This document shows, in pieces, positions 43,572 to 52,348 of a stretch of 64,000 nucleotides of DNA. The first letter of the stretch is position 1. Every line of letters begins with the position of its first letter. A program made the translations under genes and the position numbers. Origin of the DNA: Saprospiraceae bacterium (GTDB lineage Bacteria; Bacteroidota; Bacteroidia; Chitinophagales; Saprospiraceae); NCBI GenBank assembly GCA_019694255.1, contig JAIBCI010000110.1:1-64000 (forward strand). The letters are read 5' to 3'. Under the pieces are notes generated by a model. It made no database searches. It had not been told where the DNA came from and saw nothing but the letters and a program-made list of their open reading frames with translations.

Positions 43572-44138
43572 TTATTTTTGAAAATTCTCATTTTTTAATG
43601 GCTTGCCTTCCTCAGGTAAAGATGACCTTCTTAAAAGTTTAATTTGCCATGGATTGTTATTAAATCTTGCTGTCCCGATTAAAAGCATTGCATCAGGATC
43701 AACTTTAACGGTCCATTCTGAACTCGTGTCTTTCATAGAACTCCGAAATTCAACCGTCTTTCGTGACTGATCGTAGAAATAATAACCCTCATCAGTTGTA
43801 TTTCCGTACTGACCCTTGCTGTAACGGCCATCTTCCTTTAGGTCAAGCCAGTGCCCTTTGTAAATATTGTCCTTTGGGGTTGGTTCGCTAATAGACAGCG
43901 CAAAGTAAAAACTCCAGATACTATCTGTAATCATTGGATATGGTTTCTGCATCGTCGCTTGTTTAATAAATGCCTCATCCGCCTTCAAAAGCTTAACGAT
44001 GGAAGGAACCGTAGTTGAATTTGAATTCGTAGCTGGAACAGGTGCTGTACCAACTGTTGTAGTTTCAGCCTTTTTGGCTTTTTGACATGCAGCTCCAACC
44101 AGAAATAACAGGGCCACAACAATATTCAAGGTTTTCAT
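43572..44138 (-). CDS. Putative lipoprotein, unknown function
   Basis: A 188-residue lipoprotein candidate: signal peptide with lipobox FLVGAACQK (Cys near 18), a Thr/Ser/Pro-rich linker to ~48 (TTTVGTAPVPATNSNSTTV), then a compact domain ~50-180 with GHWLDLKEDGRYSKGQYG, GYYFYDQSRKTVEF and WTVKVDPDAMLLIGT. The second half looks like a lipocalin-type beta sheet of the kind found in small Bacteroidota lipoproteins. No family is recognised. It is alone between the hairpin region and the divergent tilS. Confidence 0.75.
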   Translation of the reverse strand: MKTLNIVVALLFLVGAACQKAKKAETTTVGTAPVPATNSNSTTVPSIVKLLKADEAFIKQATMQKPYPMITDSIWSFYFALSISEPTPKDNIYKGHWLDLKEDGRYSKGQYGNTTDEGYYFYDQSRKTVEFRSSMKDTSSEWTVKVDPDAMLLIGTARFNNNPWQIKLLRRSSLPEEGKPLKNENFQK

Positions 44139-44181
44139 ATCAGTTTGATATTTAAAGTTGCAATTATCTTAAGTTTGCCCG

Positions 44182-44189
44182 TAATTTTG
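44182..44189 (+). promoter_or_regulatory. -7 box for tilS operon
   Basis: TAATTTTG fits TANNTTTG, with a TTG at 44158-44160 separated by 21 bases as a possible -33 element. The box ends 40 bases before the tilS ATG. It is one of the few boxes here with an acceptable -33. Confidence 0.5.
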
Positions 44190-44229
44190 GCAAACTGTAA
44201 TTCAGCTTACAAATTAATTAACTTTTCAA

Positions 44230-45585
44230 ATGCACAGGGTATTACAACAGGTAAATCTATGCCTTGAGCAATTTCCGAACGGTACGTACTTACTTGCTTT
44301 GAGCGGCGGTGTGGATTCCACTGCCCTATTTCATGCCCTTAGAATGCTCGGTGTGGATTTTGCCTGTGCGCATATCAATTATCAGCTTAGGGAAGAAGAG
44401 TCAGAACGGGATGCCCAATTTGTACAGGATCTATGCCATTCACATAAGATTAGACTATTTTATAAAGTTCATCCGCTTACAAACCGGGAATCGAATATTC
44501 AGGCGGAGGCCAGATTGGCCAGATACAACTATTTTGAGTATATCCGCAGCAAGCATCATTTGTCTGCGGTACTGACTGCACACCACATGGATGACCGGAT
44601 TGAGACTTTTTTATTAAATCTTTCAAGAGGTGCAGGCCTCAAAGGACTCTCCTCACTAGCCAGCAAAAGAGGAGTGCTGGTTCGCCCATTGATAAATTGC
44701 ACCAAAGATGAAATTGAAGACTTTGCCAATCTGAACAATATCAAGTGGATGGAAGACTCATCCAACCTGGAAACCATGTATCATCGCAACCTTCTTCGCC
44801 ATGAAGCCATTCCGGCATTCAGAAAAATTAATCCCGAATTTACGCGCAACGCGGCACGCAGCATTCAGATTATCGAATCCGCAAAGAACCTGCTGAATCA
44901 ATACAGGTTATTATGGGAAAGCCAGTATGTTCAGAAGAAAGAAGATTTGATAACGCTCACCGTTCTAAATACAGCGGAAGATTATTTTTTATTCGAGTAT
45001 TTATCAGAAATCGGATTTCATCATAGCACGCTTTCACAAATAAGGCAGAATCTAATGAACCCAGGTAAGGAATTCCGGTCTGATTCAGGATGGTCCGCTT
45101 TTATTGACCGGAGCAAAATTTTACTGACAAATAACAGACAAGAGGACAAAGTCTTTAATGAAGAACTCATAATTGAGCATCAAACACTTTTGCTTTGTAA
45201 AAATACGATGATCTCATTAAGAGAACACAGTTTAGTGGAGGTTCAAAAAGAATATAAGTCCTCACCTCCTAACATTATTTATATTGATCTTGACAAAATC
45301 CGCTTTCCATTAAAACTCAGGGCATGGAATGATGGCGATTTTATTAGACCGCTTGGCATGAATGGGCGTAAGAAAAAAGTTCAGGATATCCTGACAGATT
45401 TCAAAATACCCAGGCTCCAGAAATCAAAATGCCTGGTTCTGATTTCAGGCAATGAAATAATATGGCTGGTGAACTTCTGCCTCGCTGAATCTGTTAAAAT
45501 CACAGCTCAAACTGAGCGAATATTGAAACTGACCTATGAAGACTGGGACGATGCTAAAAACAAAATAGATGAAGAGGATCTGTAG
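44230..45585 (+). CDS. tilS: tRNA(Ile)-lysidine synthase
   Basis: A 451-residue enzyme that changes the anticodon cytidine of tRNA-Ile(CAU) to lysidine using ATP and lysine. The PP-loop LLALSGGVDSTALFHAL is near residues 21-37. The catalytic domain continues with ACAHINYQLREEESERDAQF, TAHHMDDRIETFLLNLSRGAGLKGL near 117 and EDSSNLETMYHRNLLRHEAIP near 177. The C-terminal TilS domain includes LKLRAWNDGDFIRPLGMNGRKKKV near 365. Its 3' end overlaps the SCO gene by 17 bases, an unusual partner for tilS. Confidence 0.95.
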   Translation: MHRVLQQVNLCLEQFPNGTYLLALSGGVDSTALFHALRMLGVDFACAHINYQLREEESERDAQFVQDLCHSHKIRLFYKVHPLTNRESNIQAEARLARYNYFEYIRSKHHLSAVLTAHHMDDRIETFLLNLSRGAGLKGLSSLASKRGVLVRPLINCTKDEIEDFANLNNIKWMEDSSNLETMYHRNLLRHEAIPAFRKINPEFTRNAARSIQIIESAKNLLNQYRLLWESQYVQKKEDLITLTVLNTAEDYFLFEYLSEIGFHHSTLSQIRQNLMNPGKEFRSDSGWSAFIDRSKILLTNNRQEDKVFNEELIIEHQTLLLCKNTMISLREHSLVEVQKEYKSSPPNIIYIDLDKIRFPLKLRAWNDGDFIRPLGMNGRKKKVQDILTDFKIPRLQKSKCLVLISGNEIIWLVNFCLAESVKITAQTERILKLTYEDWDDAKNKIDEEDL

Positions 45586-46186
45586 TAATTTTTTGTTTTC
45601 CACGCTTTTATTGATCACACTCAACGCCTGCAGGCACAACGAAAAATTGCCAATACTTGGACAACGTAGCTGGAATGGCACAGACACATTGTATTCTCAA
45701 ATTCCCGATTTCACGATGACAGATCAGGACAACCAAAAAATACAGTTAACCCTTTTAAAAGGAAAGGCAAATGTGGCATGTTTTTTTTTTACTTCCTGCC
45801 CCACAATCTGTCCTAAAGTAATGCGGAATATTATGAGAATTAATCAGCATTTTAATTCAGCTGCAGATATCGATTACTTGTGCTTTTCGCTTGATTTTAA
45901 AAGGGACAGCATTTCAAGACTTAATGAGTATTATAATAAAGTAGGCTTTACCAATCCAAGAATTCACCTAATGCGGGGAAATGATCCGGACCAAATTAAA
46001 AATCTCGCGTCCTACTATATGAGTACGGCAGTAGAAGATGACAGTGCGCCAGGCGGTATTAACCACAGTGGCTGGATTCTGTTGTCTGATCACCAAAGGC
46101 ATCTTCGATCTTACGCACTGGGAACAGATGAAAAGGATGTTGACCGACTCATAATAGACATTGAAAAATTACTAAATGAAAATTAG
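45569..46186 (+). CDS. SCO1/SenC-family lipoprotein
   Basis: A 205-residue thioredoxin-fold protein with a lipoprotein signal (LLITLNACRH, Cys near 21). The copper/redox motif is CFFFTSCPTICPKV near 70 (CxxxC). The conserved histidine is in GGINHSGWILL near 165. SCO proteins deliver copper to cytochrome c oxidase or serve as thiol-disulfide reductases. It overlaps tilS and is followed by a cytochrome c gene overlapping by 11 bases. Confidence 0.9.
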   Translation: MKRICSNFLFSTLLLITLNACRHNEKLPILGQRSWNGTDTLYSQIPDFTMTDQDNQKIQLTLLKGKANVACFFFTSCPTICPKVMRNIMRINQHFNSAADIDYLCFSLDFKRDSISRLNEYYNKVGFTNPRIHLMRGNDPDQIKNLASYYMSTAVEDDSAPGGINHSGWILLSDHQRHLRSYALGTDEKDVDRLIIDIEKLLNEN

Positions 46187-46577
46187 CCATTTCTTAATAT
46201 TTTTTTTCGTCTTATCGGCTTGTAATATGTCTACATCCTCCTTCAAAGAAGGTGCTTTCATGTTTGACACACATTGCGCCTCTTGTCACGGGCATGAAGC
46301 TGAGGGCCTTGGACAGTGGTATCCGCCATTGAAAGATACTGCATACATCCGTTTGCATCGCAGGGAGATCCCATCATGGATACGCTATGGCATAAATCGA
46401 GACAAGGGTTCACGTTTTAAGGGTCGCTTTCACCAGACAGATATGCCTGAAAATCACATCTTGCAACCTGCAGACATATCGAATATTCTGAATTATCTTA
46501 ATGAGAAGTTCTGGAATCTTTCACATTTCGACATTAACGAAGTTGAAGAATCGCTCAACTGGGGACGCTCACTCTAA
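46176..46577 (+). CDS. Class I cytochrome c lipoprotein
   Basis: A 133-residue monoheme cytochrome c: lipobox FVLSACN (Cys near 16), heme-binding CASCHGHEAEG near 34-38, and an axial-ligand Met candidate in FHQTDMPENHIL near 92. The rest is helical with a C-terminal LNYLNEKFW. It overlaps the SCO gene by 11 bases, so the electron-transfer pair is co-expressed. Its redox partner is unknown; the ccm genes at 18690-20674 would provide heme attachment. Confidence 0.87.
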   Translation: MKISHFLIFFFVLSACNMSTSSFKEGAFMFDTHCASCHGHEAEGLGQWYPPLKDTAYIRLHRREIPSWIRYGINRDKGSRFKGRFHQTDMPENHILQPADISNILNYLNEKFWNLSHFDINEVEESLNWGRSL

Positions 46578-46686
46578 AAATGAGCAAATGCACTTAGATG
46601 TTACGCAGAAGCAAGAATACGCTTTAATACGAGACAAATACTTAGGATTTATCATCCTCGCATTTTGGCAAAAGTATAAAAAACGA

Positions 46687-47013
46687 TTATTGGTGATAAG
46701 CCTGATTGTGAACCAGTGTCATCCCGCATTTCTGACAAGGCGATGCATCTCCACCCCCGCCTGGACAACCCTTGGGACAAGTGAAATGCCAAATGCCTTT
46801 TGGGTTTTGCGGAGAGTGCTGTGTGGTAGGCGGCCCGGAGACTGGTGTCATGTTGGCAGGCACGCTGATATGTGGAGCATTATTCGGTTGAGCTGTAATT
46901 GATTTCTGATTTTGTGAAGCAGAATTAGTTCCTTCTTTTTTGCAGGAAGAATAGACAAATAAACAGCACAATGCCAAAAAAGCAATTTTTCTAAAGTCCT
47001 TTATTATCCTCAT
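46687..47013 (-). CDS. Small lipoprotein with C-terminal metal-binding-like Cys motifs
   Basis: A 108-residue lipoprotein candidate: lipobox VYSSCKK (Cys near 24), a Pro/Asn-rich linker to ~72, then HFTCPKGCPGGGGDASPCQKCGM and VHNQAYH. The two Cys pairs recall the heavy-metal-binding domain (CPxH...PGxCPxCGMxL) of copper-efflux proteins, and similar VHNQAYH endings occur in Bacteroidota. It follows the TonB receptor gene by 10 bases and converges on the cytochrome c gene. Metal binding is inferred from the cysteines. Confidence 0.75.
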   Translation of the reverse strand: MRIIKDFRKIAFLALCCLFVYSSCKKEGTNSASQNQKSITAQPNNAPHISVPANMTPVSGPPTTQHSPQNPKGIWHFTCPKGCPGGGGDASPCQKCGMTLVHNQAYHQ

Positions 47014-47023
47014 TCTTTAGTGA

Positions 47024-49261
47024 TTAAAAATGAAATGCAACCGTTAGCGATGGGAGGATAGGTAATTGATTCACGCGTTTGTTTTCGACTACATTAAAGT
47101 AGAAAATATTCTTTCGGTTCAATGCATTGGTTAAGGAGGCCGTGATTTCAAGATTCAAAAATTTTGTAAAGTCAATTCTCCTGCGAATTGAATAATCCAG
47201 TCTGTGATAATAAGGCAGGCGCCCTGAATTGATTTTATCTGAATAAACCACCCCAATATTTGGATTATCAATTCCGAAATTACTATTGAGTCCGTCACTG
47301 AGTTTGTTATCTCCAATAAATCCTTGCACTTTTGTAAATGCAAATCCGGAACCCATATTATAACGAAGACCTGTTTGCCAGCATTTCGCCCTACCCCATT
47401 GATAATCTACAACAACATTGATATTGTGTCTTCTGTCGAACAATGCAGGAAATGTTTGTACACCATCATTGCGATTGACATAACCAAGGGAGTATCCCAG
47501 CCAGAGATTCCAGTTTACACGGTTTGCTTTTACCAAAAAATCCACCCCGTAGGAATTGCCTGTTTCTTTGGTATATTCTGGCTCCAGTATGTCTCTTCTG
47601 TTACGGTTGAGGTTATAAAGCGATTTAAAATCCTTGTAGTAAGATTCAATATTTAGTGTAACAGTATTACTAAGATCTACTTCAAATCCGCCAACCAAAT
47701 GGCTTGCATAAATCAGATCCGGTGAGGTCAGAAATCCTACAAATAGATTGACGATATCGCGCTCACTGACAGAACTATGCAAGTTCTGTGAATAAAGCCC
47801 AGCAGCGGCTTTTATCCTAAATTTAGAATTTACATTATATTTCAGACCAAGTCTGGGTTCAAGAGACACTCTGCTGATCGATGCATAATACTGTAGTCGA
47901 ATACTTGGATCAAAAACAAAACCGTAACGGCTAAGTCTATATTTAATAAAACCCGCAACTTCAGTATTGTTATCTGTTTGCTGAACTGGTATTTTAAGAA
48001 AATTAGTAAACTTAAAATCCGTTGAGTACGCGTTAAACTCAATCCCGTACTTTATCTCTGAATGCCTGCCAAAAAATGTAAAATCCAGATTACTGAGAAC
48101 CCCTTTGATGCGACTGGTCCTGGGTTCAGATTGAGATTCATCCAACCGTATATTATAATCACTATAGGCAATATTACCTCCAAATATCATTCCCGAATTA
48201 TTCGGAATCATTTTAAAATTTGCACCCGCACCTGTAGCATGCCAGTCGAGGTTTGCCAGTCCTGTATATTTGACGGCATCATTGAAATTAAAGCCGAATA
48301 AATTCAGAAAACTACCGTTAGAAGCGATTGTAGAAACTTTTCCATAAAAATCCTGAAAACTGAATGGCAGCCTGCCTGTCAGGCTATCCAGTGCATATTT
48401 GTACAGGTACTTGGAGGTTTGATCGATGTACGATGTTTTTCCGGTAAGTAAAAAAGAGGTGCTGGAATTAGAAGTTGGATTAAATTTAATTATTGGGCCT
48501 TCCAGTAGTGCCTTAGACATAAAAGGACTACTGCTAATGAGGCCTCCGTAACGCGTCTTGTTTCCTTCTCTGGTCCTTAGGTCAACAATGGCGGAAATCC
48601 GACCTCCGTACTCCGCTCCGAATCCCCCGGTGAGGACGTCGGCACTTCGAATGGCTTCGGTCTCAAAGACTGAAAAGATCCCAATGGAGTGAAAGGGGTT
48701 GAAAACGGTCATGCCGTCAATCATGATTCTGTTCTGCACCGGACTTCCTCCCCGTATATAAATCTGACCGCCCTGATCCCCCGTAGTGATAACTCCCGGA
48801 ATTATCTGAAGATACTGTGCTATATCCGGTTCGCCACCTGTCGAAGGCAAAGCCTTGATCTGCTTAGGCGTAACTGAAATGCTTGACACTTTAACTTCCG
48901 TTCTCGCCTGCTCTTTTTCCGCTGAAATACTTACCTCATCTAATTTGATGGCAGATTCAGAAATTGAAAAATTTTTATTTATAATTTGTCCTTTCTTTAA
49001 TATTATTTCTGCCGAAGATGTGTCGTAACCAATATAGGTTGCGTAAATCACATAATTACCAATTGGTATCGAACTTAAATTATAGAACCCGTTCTCGTCA
49101 GTTATTGCACCATAGGTGGTCCCCTTTAGAAAGACTGTTGCAAAGGACAATGGCTCACCAGTAGCTTTATCGTATACATGACCCCTTAAATCTCCTTTTT
49201 GGGCTACAATCAGTGATATGATCAAAGAAAAAAATGCCGTTAAAGACAATCTGGTCCGCAT
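47024..49261 (-). CDS. TonB-dependent receptor with carboxypeptidase-regulatory-like domain
   Basis: A 745-residue outer-membrane receptor: signal peptide (LSLTAFFSLIISLIVAQ), carboxypeptidase-regulatory-like domain (~17-100: GHVYDKATGEPLSFATVFLK, ENGFYNLSSIPIGNYVIYAT), plug (~115-225: GGEPDIAQYLQIIPGV, QIYIRGGSPVQNRIMIDGM), and barrel ending in the C-terminal Phe of outer-membrane proteins (TVAFHF). The open frame starts at a TTG at 49282, but a -7 box covers that codon; the ATG at 49261 gives a better signal and lies 18 bases after the box. A small metal-binding-like lipoprotein gene follows. Confidence 0.9.
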   Translation of the reverse strand: MRTRLSLTAFFSLIISLIVAQKGDLRGHVYDKATGEPLSFATVFLKGTTYGAITDENGFYNLSSIPIGNYVIYATYIGYDTSSAEIILKKGQIINKNFSISESAIKLDEVSISAEKEQARTEVKVSSISVTPKQIKALPSTGGEPDIAQYLQIIPGVITTGDQGGQIYIRGGSPVQNRIMIDGMTVFNPFHSIGIFSVFETEAIRSADVLTGGFGAEYGGRISAIVDLRTREGNKTRYGGLISSSPFMSKALLEGPIIKFNPTSNSSTSFLLTGKTSYIDQTSKYLYKYALDSLTGRLPFSFQDFYGKVSTIASNGSFLNLFGFNFNDAVKYTGLANLDWHATGAGANFKMIPNNSGMIFGGNIAYSDYNIRLDESQSEPRTSRIKGVLSNLDFTFFGRHSEIKYGIEFNAYSTDFKFTNFLKIPVQQTDNNTEVAGFIKYRLSRYGFVFDPSIRLQYYASISRVSLEPRLGLKYNVNSKFRIKAAAGLYSQNLHSSVSERDIVNLFVGFLTSPDLIYASHLVGGFEVDLSNTVTLNIESYYKDFKSLYNLNRNRRDILEPEYTKETGNSYGVDFLVKANRVNWNLWLGYSLGYVNRNDGVQTFPALFDRRHNINVVVDYQWGRAKCWQTGLRYNMGSGFAFTKVQGFIGDNKLSDGLNSNFGIDNPNIGVVYSDKINSGRLPYYHRLDYSIRRRIDFTKFLNLEITASLTNALNRKNIFYFNVVENKRVNQLPILPSLTVAFHF

Positions 49262-49279
49262 CGATAGAATTTTGACCCG

Positions 49280-49287
49280 CAAAGCTA
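49280..49287 (-). promoter_or_regulatory. -7 box for the TonB receptor
   Basis: TAGCTTTG on the minus strand fits TANNTTTG. It ends 18 bases before the ATG at 49261 and overlaps the alternative TTG start at 49282, which it argues against. Confidence 0.45.
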
Positions 49288-49333
49288 ACGAATTAAGACT
49301 GAGCCAATGTTATTCATAGATTCTTTCTTGATG

Positions 49334-49855
49334 CTAAGAGTTAAGCAGGTTTTTGCTCAATGTTGCCTCGGAAGGTTGAATTCTCCCGCTTTGAAGCAAA
49401 CGCAATTCCCTTCTGATCGCTGCATCCTCCCACATTTTTTTTTCCTCGTCCGTTTCAATGACTGCCTGAGGAATAACCTGCGGCCGCATGGTCCTTTCAT
49501 CCAGCGCGACAAAAGTAAAGTAGGCCTGATTGGATTTCCTGTTTTCTTTCTTTCTTATATTCGTTATAAATACTTCCACAAATATTTCAAGTGATGTAGT
49601 GAAAGTCCTTGATACACTGGCATTAATTGTCACGATGTCTCCAAGCTTAATAGGCTCTTGAAATGTAAGGTGATCTACTGATACCGTGACCGTGGGCGCC
49701 TCACAGTGACGACTGGCACAAATGCCACAAGCAATATCCATCCAACGCATTAAGTTGCCACCCATCAAATTACCTAAAAGGTTTGTGTCATTGGGCAGTA
49801 CCAGCTCCGTCATGGCGGTGAAGGATTCACTGATTTTCTTCGTTTGCGATTTCAT
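49334..49855 (-). CDS. Acyl-CoA thioesterase, hotdog fold
   Basis: A 173-residue single-hotdog thioesterase of the YciA/BACH-like group, hydrolysing acyl-CoA. The family features are MTELVLPNDTNLLGNLMGGNLMRWMD near 15-40 (with the Asn-Asp-Asn catalytic-type segment), GICASRHC, and TVSVDHLTFQEPIKLGDIVTINA near 55-77. Its start overlaps the end of lipB by 29 bases. Chain-length specificity cannot be told. Confidence 0.85.
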   Translation of the reverse strand: MKSQTKKISESFTAMTELVLPNDTNLLGNLMGGNLMRWMDIACGICASRHCEAPTVTVSVDHLTFQEPIKLGDIVTINASVSRTFTTSLEIFVEVFITNIRKKENRKSNQAYFTFVALDERTMRPQVIPQAVIETDEEKKMWEDAAIRRELRLLQSGRIQPSEATLSKNLLNS

Positions 49856-50552
49856 ACTTATTCTTCGTTATTACATTAAATATTTCTTCAAAATTCTGAA
49901 TGAAAAGAGATTTAACTTCTTCAAATTCTACTTCCCTCCCAAGTTCCTTACTGAGCGATGTAACGCCAAGGCCTTCTTTTTGTATGCCACATGGAATGAT
50001 ATGATTGAAATAATGTAAATCAGGATTGACATTAAATGCAAGGCCGTGTAAACTGACCCATCTACTGAGATGCACACCGATCGCACAAATTTTACTGGGA
50101 TTTGGGCTTTCGATTCTTACCCAAACACCGGTAAATTCAGGAATTCTACCTCCGACAATGCCAAAATGATCCAGGATTCTTAATATTACTTCCTCAAGGC
50201 TCCGCACATACCAATGTACATCATTTCGAAAATGATCCAAATCAAGAATTGGATAGGCAACCAATTGTCCGGGACCATGATAAGTGATGTCACCTCCCCG
50301 ATTTATTTTGTAAAATTCTGCATTAATTTCACGCAGTTCTTCATCTGCGATTTTTAGGTGACCCTCCTTACCTGACTTACCCAGGGTATATACATGTGGA
50401 TGTTGGCACAGAATCAATTTCTGCCGGACCTCAACATCACCAGCTTGACTGCGTTTCATTCCGATGAGAGACTCATGTACTTTGGTCTGATGATCCCAGG
50501 CAACCCGGTAATCACAAAGTCCAAGATCCTCCAACTCAATGATTTGCCTCAA
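49827..50552 (-). CDS. lipB: Octanoyltransferase LipB
   Basis: A 241-residue enzyme that moves octanoyl groups from acyl carrier protein to lipoyl domains. It shows LILCQHPHVYTLGKSG near 46, INRGGDITYHGPGQLVAYPI near 84-103 (the family signature), KICAIGVHLSRWVSLHGLAFNVN near 155-175 with the catalytic lysine, and FNHIIPCGIQKEGLGVTSL near 181-200 with the catalytic cysteine. The N-terminus includes a charged insert after residue 30. No lipA is nearby. The thioesterase gene follows with a small overlap. Confidence 0.94.
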   Translation of the reverse strand: MRQIIELEDLGLCDYRVAWDHQTKVHESLIGMKRSQAGDVEVRQKLILCQHPHVYTLGKSGKEGHLKIADEELREINAEFYKINRGGDITYHGPGQLVAYPILDLDHFRNDVHWYVRSLEEVILRILDHFGIVGGRIPEFTGVWVRIESPNPSKICAIGVHLSRWVSLHGLAFNVNPDLHYFNHIIPCGIQKEGLGVTSLSKELGREVEFEEVKSLFIQNFEEIFNVITKNKYEIANEENQ

Positions 50553-50583
50553 AATTTATGCTGTTTTGTTTTCGAAAATGACC

Positions 50584-50591
50584 TATCTTTG
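50584..50591 (+). promoter_or_regulatory. -7 box for the thioredoxin-dockerin gene
   Basis: TATCTTTG fits TANNTTTG, with TTTG at 50565-50568 (15-base spacing, shorter than usual). It ends 27 bases before the ATG at 50619, supporting that start over the ATG at 50394 within lipB. Confidence 0.45.
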
Positions 50592-50618
50592 AAATTCAAA
50601 TTATGTAACAGCAAAAAC

Positions 50619-52340
50619 ATGAAAAAGTTAGTGCTACTCATTCTTCTAATGCCGTTAGGCCTTTTTGCCGTGAAGGCTCCAGACTTCACTGTAACGGATT
50701 ATAATAACAAAACGCATAAACTCTTTGCTGATTACCTGAATAAGGAAAAAGTAGTAGTGCTGAAGATCTTCTTTGTTGATTGTCCACCATGCAACAGTAT
50801 TGCGCCAATGATGGAACCAATTTATCAGAAATGGGGCGGCGGAAATGGAAGAGTTCAATTTTTCGAATTATCAACTATGAGCTTTGATAATAACAGCTAT
50901 GTCAAGACTTATGCCCAAAAATATGGCATTACATTCCCGGGTGTAGGCTCCGATGGTGGCTCATTGGCCGCAGTAGCTCCTTATAAGGATAACAAAACAT
51001 TCGGGTCCTGGTATGGCACGCCGACCTTTGTCGTGATTGCTCCTAATGGTGAGGTGAATTTTAATGTTCCATTCGGCAAATCCAATACAGTTAGCCTGGA
51101 TACAGCCATTGCACAGGCACTAAGAATTCCAAGCAATGACGGAGGTGGCGGCGGAGGCACCAAATGTACCGACAGCTTTCAAATAAAAGTTTATAATCAG
51201 TTTTCTTCTAAGTTTACTCCCAAAGTGGTAACCTTTGATCTTTACAATAGTAGTAATCCTAAATATGATCTCTTAAATGGCCTTTATAATTGCGAATTTT
51301 TCTTTCCATCCATTAGGGATTATTATGTTGTTGGCCTTGAAAATATTCCATTAAAAGGCGAAGATGAATTAAATGGCATTTCCACACAGGACATCGTTAT
51401 TCTTCAGAAATATATTCTTTCGATCAAACCCATGAATAATCTTCAACTGGTACTCGGAGATGTCAATAATAATGGCGTAGTAAGTAGCTCAGACATTTCA
51501 GAATTAAGAAAGTTGATTCTTGGTCTCACGCCGACACTAAAAGTCGGAAAGTATTATGGAGTCGCACACAATCCAAAAGGATTTGACAACAAGGGCAATT
51601 CAAATGTTCTGGTCAATGACCTGGTATTCAAAAAGGTCAATAACGAGTTCGGGATAGGCCATTATGGGGATGTCAGCGGAGCTGAAAAAATTGGCTTTAG
51701 CGGCGAAGTAATGAGTCGCACGGAATGTTCGATGGATTTAAATGTTGTATGCACGAAGACTACTTCGGGTTTTCACTACAACTTTATCACAGTCGAAAGT
51801 ACCGAATTTGATGGCATCCAACTTGGATTGAAAGGTGACTTCGAAGGATGTAAAAATCTCACTTTTAATTCAATTTTTACAGATATCCAATACAATGGAA
51901 TCAATTTCAGTGCCGCTTCAGACGGAAACTTGTTTGTCTCCTGGTCAGATCCAACAAAAAGCAATATGCTTCGCCAGGGAGATGTTGTATGCAGCTTTGA
52001 CTGTGATCACAAGTTAAACTTTGCTTTCTGGGGCCCGCAGGAAATTATTCTGAAAGATGGGTCAGTATGCAATCTTAATTTTACCAATAGTATTTCCAAC
52101 ACACCCATTTTGGATAGCTGGTTTACATCAGATGAAATGATTATTCGTTCATCAGCTCCAGTCCAACAAATCAGACTGTTTAACGCCGAAGGTCAAGTAA
52201 TTCTGGAAAAGAAATTTTCCGGCACTGAGACTACCTTGATTGCATTGGACAGTAAGCCATTGCCTGGAGGACTTATTATCACTGAAGCTAATGCCATAGA
52301 CGGCCAACTCCTTTATACAAAGTCATTTTCTAACAAATAG
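50619..52340 (+). CDS. Secreted thioredoxin-like / dockerin-repeat protein with T9SS-type C-terminus
   Basis: A 573-residue exported protein. The signal peptide (MKKLVLLILLMPLGLFAVKA) is followed by a TlpA/thioredoxin-like domain (~20-165) with the redox motif VDCPPCNS near 54. A Gly-rich linker (GGGGGG near 172) leads to a dockerin-like repeat pair (~245-310: GISTQDIVILQKYILSI, GDVNNNGVVSSSDISELRKLIL). A beta-rich region follows. The last ~70 residues (IIRSSAPVQQIRLFNAEGQVIL, LPGGLIITEANA) look like a T9SS type A sorting domain. The dockerin may bind a cohesin-like partner. An in-frame ATG at 50394 overlaps lipB and is rejected. Confidence 0.82.
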   Translation: MKKLVLLILLMPLGLFAVKAPDFTVTDYNNKTHKLFADYLNKEKVVVLKIFFVDCPPCNSIAPMMEPIYQKWGGGNGRVQFFELSTMSFDNNSYVKTYAQKYGITFPGVGSDGGSLAAVAPYKDNKTFGSWYGTPTFVVIAPNGEVNFNVPFGKSNTVSLDTAIAQALRIPSNDGGGGGGTKCTDSFQIKVYNQFSSKFTPKVVTFDLYNSSNPKYDLLNGLYNCEFFFPSIRDYYVVGLENIPLKGEDELNGISTQDIVILQKYILSIKPMNNLQLVLGDVNNNGVVSSSDISELRKLILGLTPTLKVGKYYGVAHNPKGFDNKGNSNVLVNDLVFKKVNNEFGIGHYGDVSGAEKIGFSGEVMSRTECSMDLNVVCTKTTSGFHYNFITVESTEFDGIQLGLKGDFEGCKNLTFNSIFTDIQYNGINFSAASDGNLFVSWSDPTKSNMLRQGDVVCSFDCDHKLNFAFWGPQEIILKDGSVCNLNFTNSISNTPILDSWFTSDEMIIRSSAPVQQIRLFNAEGQVILEKKFSGTETTLIALDSKPLPGGLIITEANAIDGQLLYTKSFSNK

Positions 52341-52348
52341 GTTAGCTG

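Noticed and set aside
46501..46902. 133-codon plus-strand frame over the cytochrome c end and the metal-type lipoprotein
   Set aside because: Opposes a lipoprotein gene with a clear lipobox and Cys motifs, begins inside the cytochrome c gene, and its protein shows no signal, motif or start context.
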